Counted from the stretch's first letter, positions 37,825 to 48,847 are shown. The stretch is 64,000 nt of DNA from Pseudomonadota bacterium (GCA_021848545.1 JAJZUL010000008.1:33228-97227), one strand, 5' to 3'. Program-made: numbers and translations. Notes: generated by a model from the sequence alone, not told the origin.

Positions 37825-39766
37825 GCTTAGCCTCTCCGTCATTCCGTTCGACAACCCCATCATTATGGGGGCTGTCGCCTTCATGGCGATCTGCGCCATA
37901 GCCATCGTCGGTTCCATCACCTACTACGGTAAGTGGAAGTGGTTGTGGACCGAGTACCTGACCTCCGTCGATCACAAGAAGATCGGCATCATGTATCTGG
38001 CGCTCGCCCTGGTCATGCTGGTGCGCGGTTTCACCGACGCCATCATGATGCGGTCGCAACAGGCTTTGTCCTTCGGGCCCAACCACGGCTATCTGCCGCC
38101 GCATCACTTCGACCAGATCTTCAGCGCCCACGGCGCCATCATGATCTTCTTCGTGGCGATGCCGCTGGTGGTCGGCCTGATGAACATCGCCGTGCCGCTT
38201 CAGATCGGCGCGCGCGACGTGGCCTTCCCGTTCATGAATTCGGTCAGCCTGTGGCTGACCGTCGTGGGCGTGGTGCTGATCAACCTGTCGCTGTTCATCG
38301 GCGAATTCGCCAAGGTCGGCTGGACCGCCTATCCGCCTTTGTCGGAACTGGCCTACAGCCCCGGTGTCGGCGTCGATTATTACCTCTGGTCGGTGCAGAT
38401 CGCCGGTATCGGATCGCTGCTGACGGGCGTGAACTTCTTCGTGACCATCATGAAGATGCGCGCGCCTGGGATGAAGCTGATGGACATGCCGATCTTCTGC
38501 TGGAACGCCCTGTGCACCAACATGCTGATCCTGGCGGCCTTCCCGATCCTGACGGTGACCTTCGCCCTGCTGGCCCTGGACCGTTATCTCGGCATGCACT
38601 TCTTCACCAATAGCGCCGGCGGCGAGCCCATGCTCTACGTCAACCTGTATTGGGCCTGGGGTCACCCGGAAGTGTACATCCTGATCCTGCCGATCTTCGG
38701 CGTGTATTCGGAAGTCACCCAGACCTTCTCCGGCAAGAAGATTTTCGGCTACACCTCCATGGTCTGGGCGACGGTGGCCATCACCGTTCTGTCCTTCATC
38801 GTTTGGCTGCACCACTTCTTCACCATGGGTGCCGGCGCGGACGTCAACACCTTCTTCGGCATCTCCACGATGATCATCGCGGTGCCAACGGGCGTGAAGA
38901 TGTTCAACTGGCTGTTCACCATGTATCGCGGTCGAATCCGGTTCACCACGCCGATGATGTGGACGGTGGCCTTCCTGGTCACCTTCTCGATCGGCGGCAT
39001 GACCGGCGTTCTGCTGGCGGTGCCCGGCGCCGACTTCCTGTTGCACAACAGCCTGTTCCTGATCGCCCATTTCCATAACGTGATCATCGGCGGCGTGGTG
39101 TTCGGGTCCTTCGCCGGCATCACCTACTGGTGGCCGAAGGCCATGGGCTTCAAGCTGCACGAAGGCCTGGGCAAGATCGCCGTCTGGCTGTGGGTCATCG
39201 GCTTCTACGTCGCCTTCATGCCCCTGTACGTCCTGGGCTTCGAGGGCATGACCCGTCGTCTGGACCATTACGACAACCCCGCCTGGCATCCGTGGCTGAT
39301 CGTCGCGGCCGTCGGCAGCTTCATCATCCTGCTGGCGGTGATCACCCAGGTCCTCCAGATCGTCCATTCCTTCCGGATTCGCGACCAGCTGCGCGATGTC
39401 ACCGGCGATCCCTGGAACGGCCGTTCGCTGGAATGGGCGACCACGTCCCCGCCGCCCTTCTACAACTTCGCGGAAATTCCGGAAATTCACGGCCGCGACA
39501 CGTTCTGGGAGGCCAAGAAGCAGGGCAAGGTCAAGAAGCCGTCCGCCTTCCACGACATCCATATGCCGCGCAATACGGGAGCGGGCGTCGTTGTCGGAGG
39601 GTTCTCCTTCCTCTTCGGGTTCGGGCTCATCTGGCACATTTGGTGGATGGTGGCCTTGGGCGTCCTCGGCATCATCGTCACCCTGTGGGTGCGTGCCGCG
39701 AATGACAACAAGGACTACTACGTCCCGGCGGCGGAAGTCGCCCAGATCGAACAGAGCCCTTCCTAA
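37814..39766 (+). CDS. cyoB: Cytochrome bo3 quinol oxidase subunit I
   Basis: Catalytic heme-copper subunit, 650 residues and about 15 TM segments, reducing O2 to water and pumping protons. The quinol-site region [20 protein letters not shown] is like E. coli CyoB (Arg71, Asp75). CuB and heme ligands are in [15 protein letters not shown] (His and cross-linked Tyr, with the Glu of the D path), [10 protein letters not shown] and [13 protein letters not shown]-path Lys in [14 protein letters not shown] 37814 has GGGAG six bases upstream; a TTG at 37808 is less likely. Confidence 0.97.
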   Translation: MLGKLSLSVIPFDNPIIMGAVAFMAICAIAIVGSITYYGKWKWLWTEYLTSVDHKKIGIMYLALALVMLVRGFTDAIMMRSQQALSFGPNHGYLPPHHFDQIFSAHGAIMIFFVAMPLVVGLMNIAVPLQIGARDVAFPFMNSVSLWLTVVGVVLINLSLFIGEFAKVGWTAYPPLSELAYSPGVGVDYYLWSVQIAGIGSLLTGVNFFVTIMKMRAPGMKLMDMPIFCWNALCTNMLILAAFPILTVTFALLALDRYLGMHFFTNSAGGEPMLYVNLYWAWGHPEVYILILPIFGVYSEVTQTFSGKKIFGYTSMVWATVAITVLSFIVWLHHFFTMGAGADVNTFFGISTMIIAVPTGVKMFNWLFTMYRGRIRFTTPMMWTVAFLVTFSIGGMTGVLLAVPGADFLLHNSLFLIAHFHNVIIGGVVFGSFAGITYWWPKAMGFKLHEGLGKIAVWLWVIGFYVAFMPLYVLGFEGMTRRLDHYDNPAWHPWLIVAAVGSFIILLAVITQVLQIVHSFRIRDQLRDVTGDPWNGRSLEWATTSPPPFYNFAEIPEIHGRDTFWEAKKQGKVKKPSAFHDIHMPRNTGAGVVVGGFSFLFGFGLIWHIWWMVALGVLGIIVTLWVRAANDNKDYYVPAAEVAQIEQSPS

Positions 39767-39789
39767 CTTCAGCAGGATGATCGCGATCC

Positions 39790-40431
39790 ATGTCTATTGA
39801 TCTTCCCGGCGATTACTCGCTGACCGCACCAAAGCCCGACGCCCACGCGCACGGGCACCACGATCACGCAGAGGCCGACTCCAGGACGGTGTTCGGGTTC
39901 TGGATCTACATCATGACGGACTGCATCCTGTTCGCGAGCATCTTCGCGGCGTTCGTGGTCCTTCGCAATAACACCGCCGGCGGTCCGACCGGCAAGGAGA
40001 TCTTCGATCTTCCTTACGTTCTCAAGGAAACCATGGCCCTGCTGTTCAGCAGCGTGACCTACGGGTTCGCGATGCTGGCGGCCTACAAGAACGACCGGTC
40101 CCGGACCCTGTTGTGGCTGGTCATCACCTTCCTGCTGGGGGCCACCTTCATCGGGATGGAAATCCACGAGTTCTACGGCCTGGTCGCCGCCGGTCACGGC
40201 CCCGATCAGAGCGCGTTCCTCTCGGGCTTCTTCACCCTGGTGGGCACCCACGGAACCCACGTCACCTTCGGTCTGATCTGGATGGCGACGATGATCTTCC
40301 AGGTGGCCAAGAACGGCCTTGGCGGTTCCGCCATGCGCCGTCTGACCCTGCTCAGCCTGTTCTGGCATTTCCTCGACATCGTGTGGATCGGCGTCTTCAC
40401 GGTCGTCTATCTGACGGGGAGCGTTTTCTGA
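39790..40431 (+). CDS. cyoC: Cytochrome bo3 quinol oxidase subunit III
   Basis: 213 residues, five TM segments, accessory membrane subunit. It has a His-rich N-terminus ([14 protein letters not shown]), then [40 protein letters not shown] and [20 protein letters not shown], as in CyoC/CoxC. Its TGA shares one base with the cyoD ATG (TGATG). Confidence 0.96.
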   Translation: MSIDLPGDYSLTAPKPDAHAHGHHDHAEADSRTVFGFWIYIMTDCILFASIFAAFVVLRNNTAGGPTGKEIFDLPYVLKETMALLFSSVTYGFAMLAAYKNDRSRTLLWLVITFLLGATFIGMEIHEFYGLVAAGHGPDQSAFLSGFFTLVGTHGTHVTFGLIWMATMIFQVAKNGLGGSAMRRLTLLSLFWHFLDIVWIGVFTVVYLTGSVF

Positions 40432-40820
40432 TGGATAACAGCCACGCCCACGGCAGCCACCAGCCTGCCACCTTCCGGTCCTACGTCACCGGCTTCGTCC
40501 TGGCGGTCGTACTGACCCTGGCCTCGTTCTGGGTGGTGATGAACCCCAACATGTCGAAGGTCGACATCCTCATCACCATCGCCGTCCTGGCCTTGGTGCA
40601 GGTTGTCGTCCATCTGTACTACTTCCTGCACATGAGCATGGCCCCGGACAAGAAGTGGGACACCATCTCCTTCGCGTTCACGGCGATGCTCCTGTTCTTC
40701 GTCGTCGTCGGCAGCATCTGGATCATGGCCAACATGATGGCGACCCTGATGCCGTCGGCGAACATTCCGGGTCTGTCGGGCGGCATGTCGGGCATGTCGC
40801 ATATGGCGCCCCATATGTAA
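40431..40820 (+). CDS. cyoD: Cytochrome bo3 quinol oxidase subunit IV
   Basis: 129 residues with three TM segments: SYVTGFVLAVVLTLASFWVV, ILITIAVLALVQVVVHLYYF, and FTAMLLFFVVVGSIWIMANM. This is the CyoD fold, which helps assemble CuB in subunit I. The C-terminus is a Met/Gly-rich tail (SGGMSGMSHMAPHM), unusual in length and a possible copper-contacting segment, which is an inference. Coupled to cyoC by a one-base overlap. Confidence 0.94.
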   Translation: MDNSHAHGSHQPATFRSYVTGFVLAVVLTLASFWVVMNPNMSKVDILITIAVLALVQVVVHLYYFLHMSMAPDKKWDTISFAFTAMLLFFVVVGSIWIMANMMATLMPSANIPGLSGGMSGMSHMAPHM

Positions 40821-40832
40821 GAGGATCGTTTT

Positions 40833-40864
40833 GATCGGAGGGCCGTTCCGGCTGCCCTCCGATC
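40833..40864 (+). terminator. Hairpin between cyoD and cyoE
   Basis: Perfect 10-bp stem GATCGGAGGG (40833-40842) and CCCTCCGATC (40855-40864), with inner CCG/CGG pairing. Only three T follow, so it probably attenuates or processes the transcript, giving less cyoE than cyoABCD, rather than stopping it. Confidence 0.5.
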
Positions 40865-40939
40865 CCTTTCCGGGGGATCTGCTTATTCATGCCGTGACGC
40901 ACGGGGACGCCACGGAATGACGTTTTCGGGAAGCGTTTG

Positions 40940-41914
40940 ATGACCAAAGCGACGATCGCCGCCCGCGCGGCGGATTCTCTGGGTTCGATCTCCGGCGCCG
41001 ATACGGCCGCGTCGGAGCCCCAATTCGCGGACGGTCCGATCCGTCGAATCGGAACGGCCTTCGCCGACTACATCCAGCTGGCCAAGCCCGGCATCATTTT
41101 CGGCAATCTGGTTTCGGTGGCCGGCGGGTTCTTCCTGGCGGCGCACGGCCAGTTCCATCTGATTCTGCTGCTCAAGGTGTTCGCCGGCGTATCGCTGGTC
41201 ATCGCCGGAGGCTGCGCCTTCAACAACGTCATCGACCGCGACATCGACGGCAAGATGAAGCGGACCCGCAAGCGGGTTCTGGCCCAGGGCCGGGTATCGC
41301 CGGCCATGGCCCTGATCTACGGCGTCGCGCTCGGCGCGGGCGGTCTGGGGCTGCTGTACGGCGCCGTCAATCCCTTGTCCGCCCTCCTCGCCGCCATCGG
41401 CTTCGTCGTCTATGTCGGAATCTACAGCTTCTATCTCAAGCGCAATTCCACCTACAGCACCGTGGTCGGCAGCCTGTCGGGCGCCATGCCGCCGGTCATC
41501 GGCTACGTCGCCATCAGCGGGCATTTCGATCTGGGCGCGGCTCTGCTGCTGTTGACCTTCAGCCTGTGGCAGATGCCCCATTCCTACGCCATCGGCATCC
41601 TCTACCGCGACGATTACGCCGCCGCCAGCATTCCGGTGCTGCCGGTTCGCCACGGCCTGAAAACGGCCCGGCGCCATATCCTGGCCTATATCGCCGCCTT
41701 CGTCGCCGCGGCCAGCGGCCTGACCGTGGCCGGCTATACCGGCTACGCCTATCTGGCGGTGGCGATCCTGGGCGGCGCCTACTGGTTCTCCATGGCCCTG
41801 CCGGTCCCGGAAGAGGGCGATGTGCGGCGCTGGGCGCGACGCCTGTTCGGTTTTTCCATCCTCATCATCCTGGCGCTGAGCCTGCTGATGGGAATTGATT
41901 ACCGGGTGGTGTGA
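40940..41914 (+). CDS. cyoE: Protoheme IX farnesyltransferase (heme O synthase)
   Basis: 324-residue UbiA-family membrane enzyme that farnesylates heme b to heme O for the bo3 oxidase. Two Asp-rich motifs are visible: NNVIDRDIDGKMKRTRKRVL and, in the second half, YRDDYAAASIPVLPV. VYVGIYSFYLKRNSTYSTVV and LWQMPHSYAIGILYRDDYAA are also standard. ATG 40940 has GGGAAG upstream. It lies 119 bases after cyoD, past a hairpin. Confidence 0.96.
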   Translation: MTKATIAARAADSLGSISGADTAASEPQFADGPIRRIGTAFADYIQLAKPGIIFGNLVSVAGGFFLAAHGQFHLILLLKVFAGVSLVIAGGCAFNNVIDRDIDGKMKRTRKRVLAQGRVSPAMALIYGVALGAGGLGLLYGAVNPLSALLAAIGFVVYVGIYSFYLKRNSTYSTVVGSLSGAMPPVIGYVAISGHFDLGAALLLLTFSLWQMPHSYAIGILYRDDYAAASIPVLPVRHGLKTARRHILAYIAAFVAAASGLTVAGYTGYAYLAVAILGGAYWFSMALPVPEEGDVRRWARRLFGFSILIILALSLLMGIDYRVV

Positions 41915-41963
41915 TACCGGTCGGCGCATGACACGACTCGCCGAAGGCACCTTCGTCGACCGG

Positions 41964-41986
41964 CAAGCCCGAGCGGCGCTTGAGCA
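41964..41986. repeat. Dispersed 23-bp core, copy 3 (inverted, three mismatches)
   Basis: CAAGCCCGAGCGGCGCTTGA and the next three bases match the complement of the core at 13585-13607 at 20 of 23 positions. It lies in the 85-bp gap between cyoE and the MFS gene, with a small palindrome CGAAGG/CCTTCG (41942-41955) beside it. Confidence 0.45.
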
Positions 41987-41999
41987 AAACCGTCTCGGG

Positions 42000-43301
42000 T
42001 CATTTCATAGGCCGGGCGGTATGATCGTCTTCGGATTCGTCGGACGCCAGAACGCCGACCACCGGCGTGGTTCTGGGCATGGCGACGAACGGCCCTTGCA
42101 GGTCGGCCGGCACCGGCGGCCGGCGGCGCATGGCCCACAGGCCGAATGCCACCAGCGCCGCCGACGCCAGGGCGGTAAAGGCCATCAGGCCGGCGCCGCC
42201 CATCATTTTCACCGCCACCGAGGCCGCCAGGGGGCCGATGGTCGCCCCCACCGAATAGAGCAGAACCAGGGCGCCGCTGGCCGCCACCATCTCGGTGGCC
42301 TCCAGGCGGTCGTTGGTCTGGGCCACGCTTAAGGGATAGACCACGAACACCATGCCGCCGTACAGGACGGCGCCGGCCAACAGCCAGGGCAACAAATCCG
42401 GCGGCGCCACCGCCAGCCAGACACCGACCAGGGCCAGCCCGCCGAACACCCCCACCAGCACCCTGCGGCGGTCGAAATGGTCGGACAGCCATCCCAACGG
42501 CCACTGCAGCACCATACCCCCCAGAATGGTCGCGCCCATGAACAGGCCGGCATGGGCGCTGTCATAGCCCAGCCGCAGCGCGTAGACCGGCCCCAAGGTG
42601 TAAAGCGCGCCGCTGACCACGCCGCTGACCAGGGCCCCGGCCGCGCCCAGGGGCGATCCCTCGTAAAGCCGGCGCAGCCCCATGGACGCCACCGTCGGCA
42701 GTTCGGGCGGGGACTGGCGGGTCAGGGCCACGGGAATCAACGCCACCGACAGCAGAATCGAACTTGCGGCGAAGACCGCGCCACCCCCGTGATCCAGGCG
42801 CAACAGGAACTGGCCGGCGCCATAGCCGCCATACAGGCACACCATGTAGAAAGCCAGAATCTTGCCGCGATTGAGGGCCGTGGCCTTCTGGTTCAGCCAG
42901 CTTTCGACGCAGATCAGCACGCCGGCCATGCAATAGCCCTCGACCGCCCTCAACCCGCCCCAGGCCAGGGTGTCCGTGGTCAAGGCGTGCCCCAGGGCGG
43001 CGGCCGAAAAAAGCGACAGAAAGGCGGCGAAGGCGCGGATGTGACCGACCCGGCGGATCGCCCAATGGGCCGACAGCGACCCCAGGGTGAGCCCGAAGAA
43101 ATAGGCGGCCATCACCGCCCCCAGGGTCACGGCGCCCACCGCCTCGGCATCCAACCGCAGGCTGAGCACCGTCGTCAGCGTGCCGGCGCCGCCCATGGCC
43201 AGGAACACCGCCAGAAACAAGGCCATCAGCGCCCGCAACGGGACCGATGGCCCCCTCGCCGCGACCGCCGGTTCGCCCTTTATCCCTCGCCCCAGCCGCA
43301 T
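42000..43301 (-). CDS. MFS transporter (YcaD-like)
   Basis: 433 residues, twelve predicted TM segments; [20 protein letters not shown] begins TM1. [20 protein letters not shown] is a motif of the YcaD/UMF2-type MFS branch, and [20 protein letters not shown] is the MFS loop. The C-terminus is a soluble tail of about 45 residues. Substrate unknown. The chosen ATG overlaps the 3' end of aroC by 22 bases and has no clear ribosome site, so a later start is possible. Confidence 0.87.
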   Translation of the reverse strand: MRLGRGIKGEPAVAARGPSVPLRALMALFLAVFLAMGGAGTLTTVLSLRLDAEAVGAVTLGAVMAAYFFGLTLGSLSAHWAIRRVGHIRAFAAFLSLFSAAALGHALTTDTLAWGGLRAVEGYCMAGVLICVESWLNQKATALNRGKILAFYMVCLYGGYGAGQFLLRLDHGGGAVFAASSILLSVALIPVALTRQSPPELPTVASMGLRRLYEGSPLGAAGALVSGVVSGALYTLGPVYALRLGYDSAHAGLFMGATILGGMVLQWPLGWLSDHFDRRRVLVGVFGGLALVGVWLAVAPPDLLPWLLAGAVLYGGMVFVVYPLSVAQTNDRLEATEMVAASGALVLLYSVGATIGPLAASVAVKMMGGAGLMAFTALASAALVAFGLWAMRRRPPVPADLQGPFVAMPRTTPVVGVLASDESEDDHTARPMK

Positions 43302-44377
43302 TGGCCGCGATGGCGTAACAGATGGTCGGCGAGAACGCAGGCCAGCATCGCCTCGGCGACCGGCACGGCGCGAATGGCGACGCAGGGATCGTGACGGCCG
43401 CGCGTGGATACTTCGACTTCGTTGCCGGCGCTATCGATGCTGCGCTTAGGGGTAAGGATCGAGCTGGTGGGCTTCACCGCCAGACGCACCACCACGTCCT
43501 GGCCGGTGGAGATGCCGCCCAGAATGCCGCCGGCCCGATTGGACAGGAACACCGGTTCGCCGTCGGGACCGATGCGCATTTCATCGGCATTGTCCTCGCC
43601 CGACAAGGCGGCGGCGGCGAAGCCGGCGCCGATTTCCACGCCCTTCACCGCGTTGATGCTCATCATCGCCTTGGCGATATCGGCGTCCAGCTTGTCATAG
43701 ACCGGCGATCCCAACCCCACCGGCACGTTCGAGGCCACCACCTCGACCACGCCGCCGATCGACGATCCCCGCTTGCGCACCCCGTCCAGCAGCCCTTCCC
43801 AGCGCGCCGCGCTTTCGGCGTCGGGGCACCAGAACGGATTGTCGGCGCAGACGGCCCAGTCACGGCGATCGTCCGGCACCGCGTCGGCGCCCATTCGCAC
43901 CATGGCGCCCTTGAGCGCGATCCCGCCCGCGACCAGTCCGTTCAGCACCACCCGGGCCACCGCCCCGGCCGCGACCCGCATCGCCGTTTCCCGCGCGGAC
44001 GAACGGCCGCCGCCACGATAATCGCGCAGGCCGTATTTTTGCTGGTAGACCCAATCGGCATGGCCGGGACGGAAACGGTCCTTGATCTCGCCGTAATCGC
44101 CCGAGCGCTGATCGGTATTCTCGATCAGAAGGCCGATGGGGGTTCCGGTGGTCAGCCCTTCGAACACCCCCGACAGGATGCGGACCTGATCGGCCTCGCG
44201 GCGCTGGGTGGTGAAGCGGTTCTGTCCCGGCCGGCGCCGATCCAGCCAGGGCTGGATATCGGCCTCCGACAGGGCCAGACGCGGCGGCACGCCATCGATC
44301 ACGCAGCCGATGGCGGGACCGTGGCTTTCCCCGAAGGTCGTGAAGCGGAACAGATGGCCGAACCCGTTACCCGACAT
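43280..44377 (-). CDS. aroC: Chorismate synthase
   Basis: Last common step to aromatic amino acids: EPSP to chorismate, using reduced FMN. 365 residues with [40 protein letters not shown], the [20 protein letters not shown] signature, and the flavin/substrate residues in the C-terminal [20 protein letters not shown] and [23 protein letters not shown] 44377 is preceded by GAGGGGTG; a GTG directly before it is less likely. Twenty bases after fabI. Confidence 0.97.
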   Translation of the reverse strand: MSGNGFGHLFRFTTFGESHGPAIGCVIDGVPPRLALSEADIQPWLDRRRPGQNRFTTQRREADQVRILSGVFEGLTTGTPIGLLIENTDQRSGDYGEIKDRFRPGHADWVYQQKYGLRDYRGGGRSSARETAMRVAAGAVARVVLNGLVAGGIALKGAMVRMGADAVPDDRRDWAVCADNPFWCPDAESAARWEGLLDGVRKRGSSIGGVVEVVASNVPVGLGSPVYDKLDADIAKAMMSINAVKGVEIGAGFAAAALSGEDNADEMRIGPDGEPVFLSNRAGGILGGISTGQDVVVRLAVKPTSSILTPKRSIDSAGNEVEVSTRGRHDPCVAIRAVPVAEAMLACVLADHLLRHRGQCGWGEG

Positions 44378-44397
44378 CACCCCTCACCCTTCAACTC

Positions 44398-45210
44398 TTA
44401 AACGGCGGAGATATCCGGCGCGTCCGGCAGCTTCATGCCGATCACATGATACCCGCAATCGACATGGTGAGTCTCGCCGGTCACCCCCGAGGACAGGTCG
44501 CTGAGCAGATAGAGGCCGGCGCCGCCGATATCCTGAAGGGTCACGTTGCGCCGCAGCGGGCTGTTGTACTGGTTCCATTTCAGCATATAGCGGAAATCAC
44601 CGATACCCGACGCCGCCAGAGTCTTGGCCGGGCCGGCCGACAGGGCGTTGACCCGGATTCCCCGATCCCCGAGACCGGCGGCGAGATAACGCACGCTGGC
44701 TTCCAGCGCCGCCTTGGCCACCCCCATCACGTTGTAGTGGGGCATGACCCGCTCCGCCCCGTAATAGGTCAGGGTCACCAGACTGCCGCCCTGATCCATC
44801 AATTCGGCGGCGCGACGCGCGACCGAGGTGAAGGAATAGACCGACACATGCATGGTGTTGAGAAAATTGTTCAGCGAGGTGTCCACATAGGCGCCGCGCA
44901 ACTCCTCCTTGTCCGAATAGCCGATGGCATGGACAACGAAATCGAGACGGCCCCAGACCTCCTTGATCTTGGCGAAAGCGGCGTCCAGCGACGCTTCGTC
45001 GGCGACGTCACAGGGCAGCAGCAGGGTCGCGCCCGCTTCCTCCGCCAATGGCCGGACCCGCTTTTCGAAGGCCTCCGCCTGATAGGTGAAGGCCAGTTCG
45101 GCCCCCTGGGCGGCCGCGGCTTGGGCGATGCCCCAGGCCAGTGAACGGTCGTTGGCGACTCCCATGATCAGACCCTTGCGACCGGCCAGTAGCGGGGCGG
45201 GTGTAGTCAT
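44398..45210 (-). CDS. fabI: Enoyl-[acyl-carrier-protein] reductase (NADH)
   Basis: Final reductive step of fatty acid elongation. 270 residues with the FabI cofactor motif GLIMGVANDRSLAWGIAQAA, VVHAIGYSDKEELRGAYVDT, active-site LTYYGAERVMPHYNVMGVAK (Tyr-x6-Tyr-Met-x3-Lys arrangement), and SAGPAKTLAASGIGDFRYML. It is the triclosan-sensitive class by sequence type, an inference. GGAG precedes the ATG. Upstream of aroC on the same strand; divergent from the YihY gene. Confidence 0.97.
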   Translation of the reverse strand: MTTPAPLLAGRKGLIMGVANDRSLAWGIAQAAAAQGAELAFTYQAEAFEKRVRPLAEEAGATLLLPCDVADEASLDAAFAKIKEVWGRLDFVVHAIGYSDKEELRGAYVDTSLNNFLNTMHVSVYSFTSVARRAAELMDQGGSLVTLTYYGAERVMPHYNVMGVAKAALEASVRYLAAGLGDRGIRVNALSAGPAKTLAASGIGDFRYMLKWNQYNSPLRRNVTLQDIGGAGLYLLSDLSSGVTGETHHVDCGYHVIGMKLPDAPDISAV

Positions 45211-45328
45211 GCGGCCCTTTCTCCTCGTTCTTTATGGTTGGGGCGTAAGAAAACGGCCGGCATCCTACACGAAACGCGTAAGGTGGCAAAGCGGCAGACG
45301 GGCGCGGCCGGATGCGGGGTTGCGAATC

Positions 45329-46621
45329 ATGGCGACGACCTTCACCAGGGCGGAAATCGTGCGACGGACCCGTGCGGGATCGTCCTTTCTGCGCTATGCC
45401 GCCCGGCGTTTCCTCTACGATCGCGCTTTTTACACCGCCGGGTCGCTCAGTTACACCTCATTATTGTCGCTGGTCCCGTTGATGGCCATCGGTTTGGCCG
45501 TTTTGGCGGTCTTTCCCGGTTTCGAGACGATCCGGTCGCAATTGCTGGATTGGATTCTGGCCAATTTCGTGCCGTCCCTCGGCGCGGCGGTTCGCCATGA
45601 ATTCCTGCGCTTCGTCGCCAATGCCGGGCGGCTCAGCGCCATCGGCACCATCGGCCTGGCGGTGACGGCGGTGATGCTGCTGGGCGCCATCGAAACCGCG
45701 ATGAATCAGATCTTCCGGGTCAGCCATCGCCGCCGGCTGGCGTCGCGGGCGGTGGTCTATTGGACGGTGCTGACCCTGGGGCCGCTGCTGATCGGCGCCT
45801 CGCTTTGGGTTCAGGGCTACCTTGCCGCCACCGCCCGTTCGCATCTCGGCCACGGCCTGGTGGACCGGCTGGCGCAGCCCCTGCCGATTTTGTTGTCCAC
45901 TTTCGCCTTCATCGTCCTGTTCAAGCTGATGCCCAACCGGACGGTGCGGGCCGCCGACGCGGTGACCGGCGGACTGGCGGCGGCGCTGCTGTTCGCCATC
46001 CTGCGCTGGCTGTTCGGGTTCTATGTGGCGCGCGCCGGCACCTACGCGACCTTGTACGGCGCGCTCGCCGCCATTCCCCTGCTGCTGGTCTGGGCCTATC
46101 TGTCGTGGGTGGTGGTGCTGATCGGCGCCGAAATCACCGCCGCCTTGCCGGAATGGCGGGCCGGCTACGATCTTGCCGCCAGCAATCCGTCGGAACGGCG
46201 CCGCCTGACCCTGGCGCTGGCGATCCTGGCCCTGCTGCGCAAGGCCGGAACCGGCGGTCACGGCGCCTCGCGGCGGCGGATCATGGAATCCATACCCGCC
46301 GCCGAAGCCGATCTCGTCGTCGTGCTCCGCCGTCTGTCCGCCGCCGGCCTGGTGGCGACGGCCAGACACGGCCGTTATGCGCTGGCCCGCGATCCCGAAA
46401 CGGTCACCCTGGCCATGCTGGTGAAGTCCCTGTCCCTGGACCCCGCCCTGGACGCGGCCACGGCCACCGCCGCGCCGTGGCGGGCCGAGGTCGAGCGGCG
46501 CCTCGACCTGCTCGCCCGCCACGATGCCGGCATCCCGGCCGTATCGCTGGCCGATCTCCTTGAGACGGAGGTCGTCAGAGAATCCCGCGCTCCAACTTCC
46601 ACACCGCGCTCGGACGGGTGA
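45329..46621 (+). CDS. YihY/BrkB-family inner-membrane protein
   Basis: 430 residues. The N-terminal 290 residues form the six-TM YihY domain (FYTAGSLSYTSLLSLVPLMA, FVANAGRLSAIGTIGLAVTA, YGALAAIPLLLVWAYLSWVV, LIGAEITAALPEWR); the last 130 form a winged-helix-like region (SRRRIMESIPAAEADLVVVL, LSAAGLVATARHGRYALAR), as in many YihY homologues. Molecular role is not established. The stop overlaps the 3' end of the convergent carboxypeptidase gene by 47 bases. Confidence 0.9.
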   Translation: MATTFTRAEIVRRTRAGSSFLRYAARRFLYDRAFYTAGSLSYTSLLSLVPLMAIGLAVLAVFPGFETIRSQLLDWILANFVPSLGAAVRHEFLRFVANAGRLSAIGTIGLAVTAVMLLGAIETAMNQIFRVSHRRRLASRAVVYWTVLTLGPLLIGASLWVQGYLAATARSHLGHGLVDRLAQPLPILLSTFAFIVLFKLMPNRTVRAADAVTGGLAAALLFAILRWLFGFYVARAGTYATLYGALAAIPLLLVWAYLSWVVVLIGAEITAALPEWRAGYDLAASNPSERRRLTLALAILALLRKAGTGGHGASRRRIMESIPAAEADLVVVLRRLSAAGLVATARHGRYALARDPETVTLAMLVKSLSLDPALDAATATAAPWRAEVERRLDLLARHDAGIPAVSLADLLETEVVRESRAPTSTPRSDG

Positions 46622-47774
46622 TGCCGCCGACCGAGCGGACCGGCACCGTGGCCGTCTGCCCGCCGGCCTTGACCACCAACTGGCCGGTCTCGGTATTGGC
46701 GGTCACGCTGTCGCCCAGCGGCTTGGTTTCCAGCGTTTCGGCAACGGTCAATCCCGGCCAGACGATCGCCGTCACGCCCTTGGTCGCGGCGATGGCGGCG
46801 GTCTGCCCCCAAGCCGACGACAGAGCGCCGACCTGGGCGCCCTCCTTGACCAGAATCATCTGCTGCAGATTGCCGGCGGCCTGCGCCGCCAGAGCGGCGC
46901 CGCCGTGCAGCGCGGTCATCAGGGGCTGTTGGCCGTGCTGAGCCATGATGCAGCCGATCAGCAGAACCTTCTTGCCGTTGACCTTGGGCTCGGTGGCGAA
47001 GACGAAGTTCGCGCCCACCTGGGACATGCTGCCGGTCTTGATGCCGATGATGCCGTCATGGCCGAGGATATAGTCGGTGTTATAGACCACGCCGCCGACC
47101 GGCAGGGTCGCCTGGGGCTGGGCGACGATCCCCTTGAAAGCCGGGATCGCCATGTCGGCCTCGGCGATTTTCACCTGGTCGAGGGCGCTGCCCGCCGTGC
47201 CCGGATCGACGCCCGCGGGATCGGCGTAATGGGTATGGGTCATCCCCAATTTCTTGGCGGTCTCGTTCATCTCCTGGACGAAGGCGCTTACGCTGCCCGC
47301 GTCCCAGCGCGCCAGCAGGGTGGCGATGTTGTCGCCGGACGGCAGCAGCAGCGCTTCGAGCAATTGCCGCTCGGTGATGACTTCGCCCTCCGCCACCGGG
47401 GCGACCGAATTGTGGGCGGCGACGTTTTCGCGATAGGTCGCCACGTCGGCGGCGGTGACGGTCACCTTCGGGCCGGAGGAATAGGGCCCCAAGGGGTGTT
47501 TCTGCAACGTCAGATAGGCGGTCATCAGCTTGGCCACGCTGGCCAGCGGCGCCACCTGGTCGGCATTCGACGACCCCATGACCCCGATTCCGGCCACGGC
47601 CACCGCCGCCGAACCCTGGGCCGGCCAGGTGATGTTCAGATTTCCCGGAACGCGGTACGCCGCCGGCGCCAGGGAGGTCTGCCGCAAGGCCGGCAACGGA
47701 CGATGGATTTGATAGATCGCCGCGATCACGCCCACGACGAGGATGAACAAAATCGCGATACCGTATTTACGCAT
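46575..47774 (-). CDS. D-alanyl-D-alanine carboxypeptidase (peptidase S11)
   Basis: Periplasmic, membrane-anchored penicillin-binding peptidase that trims peptidoglycan stems. 399 residues: an N-terminal TM (ILFILVVGVIAAIYQI), SxxK motif in PLASVAKLMTAYLTLQ (Ser and Lys), second motif LLPSGDNIATLLARW (SGD in place of the usual SGN), and KTG in HDGIIGIKTGSMSQVG. A C-terminal beta domain follows. ATG 47774 begins just before the TM. It stands between the YihY gene and the DnaJ-like gene. Confidence 0.88.
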   Translation of the reverse strand: MRKYGIAILFILVVGVIAAIYQIHRPLPALRQTSLAPAAYRVPGNLNITWPAQGSAAVAVAGIGVMGSSNADQVAPLASVAKLMTAYLTLQKHPLGPYSSGPKVTVTAADVATYRENVAAHNSVAPVAEGEVITERQLLEALLLPSGDNIATLLARWDAGSVSAFVQEMNETAKKLGMTHTHYADPAGVDPGTAGSALDQVKIAEADMAIPAFKGIVAQPQATLPVGGVVYNTDYILGHDGIIGIKTGSMSQVGANFVFATEPKVNGKKVLLIGCIMAQHGQQPLMTALHGGAALAAQAAGNLQQMILVKEGAQVGALSSAWGQTAAIAATKGVTAIVWPGLTVAETLETKPLGDSVTANTETGQLVVKAGGQTATVPVRSVGGITRPSAVWKLERGIL

Positions 47775-47868
47775 GCTGTAACTCCCAAGAGCGGAAGAGC
47801 CGGCCGGCTCCGCCCGTTTGATCATGCCGAATCTCGTTCTGGCCGAAGGCCCGTGGTTGAATGGGAAA

Positions 47869-48771
47869 CTACCCTTTCTGGCGCCGACGGGGGTCATAAG
47901 GATGGCGCGGCCCCCATTTCTCGACGAATTTGCGCAGATCGGGATCGTTGTCGGGCAACACCACCCGCAAACTCACCAATTGATCGCCGCGTCCCCTGGA
48001 ATCGGCGATGCCCTTGCCCTTCAGGCGCAGGATCGTACCCGCGTTGGAATTGGGCGGCACCGTCACGGTCACCGCCCCGTCGATGGTGGGGACCAAGACC
48101 TTGGCCCCCAGCACCGCCTCCTGCAGGCTGACCGCGACCTCGGCCAGGATATCGCGGTCGCGGCGCGAAAACACCGGGTCGGGGGCGATCTTGAGCTCGA
48201 TATAGGCGTCGCCGTCGCCTTCGGGCGACGCGTGGCCCTGGCCTTTCAGCCGCAGGATCTGGCCATCCTCGGCGCCGGCGGGAATGCGCACCTCCAGGGT
48301 CTTGCCGGAGGTCAGCGCCACCCGCTTGGCGGCACCGGCCGCCGCCTCGACGAAGCTGACCGCGACCGTCTGGCGCAGGTCGCGGGGCTCGGACACCTTG
48401 CCGTCGGCCCGACCACCGCGATAAGCGCGGGCGCGATCGCGCCGACGCAGCAATTCGGCCAGGATATCATCGGCATCGTCGCCGAACGAAAAACCCCGCC
48501 GGGTGCGGGCGGAGCCGTAGGCGCCCTTGCGCGCGCCGCCGGCGCGCGGGCTGCCGCCGGCGTCGATCTCGCCACGATCGAACCGGCCGCGCCGCTCGGA
48601 ATCGGACAGGAAATCATAAGCGGCCGAGACTTCCTTGAAGCGGTCCTCGGCATGGCGGTCACCGGGATTGAGGTCGGGATGAAACTCACGCGCCAACACG
48701 CGATAGGCCTGCTTGATATCCTCGGCCGTCGCGCTGCGCGCCACCCCCAATACCCCGTATGGATCTTTCAC
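47869..48771 (-). CDS. DnaJ-class chaperone (CbpA-like)
   Basis: 300 residues. J domain residues 1-70 with HPD in [17 protein letters not shown], a Gly/Arg-rich linker, then two beta-sandwich substrate domains ([20 protein letters not shown] and [20 protein letters not shown], with [15 protein letters not shown]). No Cys-rich zinc domain, so it is CbpA-type rather than DnaJ. It stimulates DnaK. GTG 48771 fits the family start (KDPYGVLGV) with GAGG upstream; a TTG at 48792 is the alternative. Confidence 0.92.
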   Translation of the reverse strand: MKDPYGVLGVARSATAEDIKQAYRVLAREFHPDLNPGDRHAEDRFKEVSAAYDFLSDSERRGRFDRGEIDAGGSPRAGGARKGAYGSARTRRGFSFGDDADDILAELLRRRDRARAYRGGRADGKVSEPRDLRQTVAVSFVEAAAGAAKRVALTSGKTLEVRIPAGAEDGQILRLKGQGHASPEGDGDAYIELKIAPDPVFSRRDRDILAEVAVSLQEAVLGAKVLVPTIDGAVTVTVPPNSNAGTILRLKGKGIADSRGRGDQLVSLRVVLPDNDPDLRKFVEKWGPRHPYDPRRRQKG

Positions 48772-48847
48772 GGCCTCGGACCGCTCCCGCAATGGACAAG
48801 GCGGGGGCCGGCGCCTCCGCTTTTTCCTTGTGCCACGATCGCGTGGA

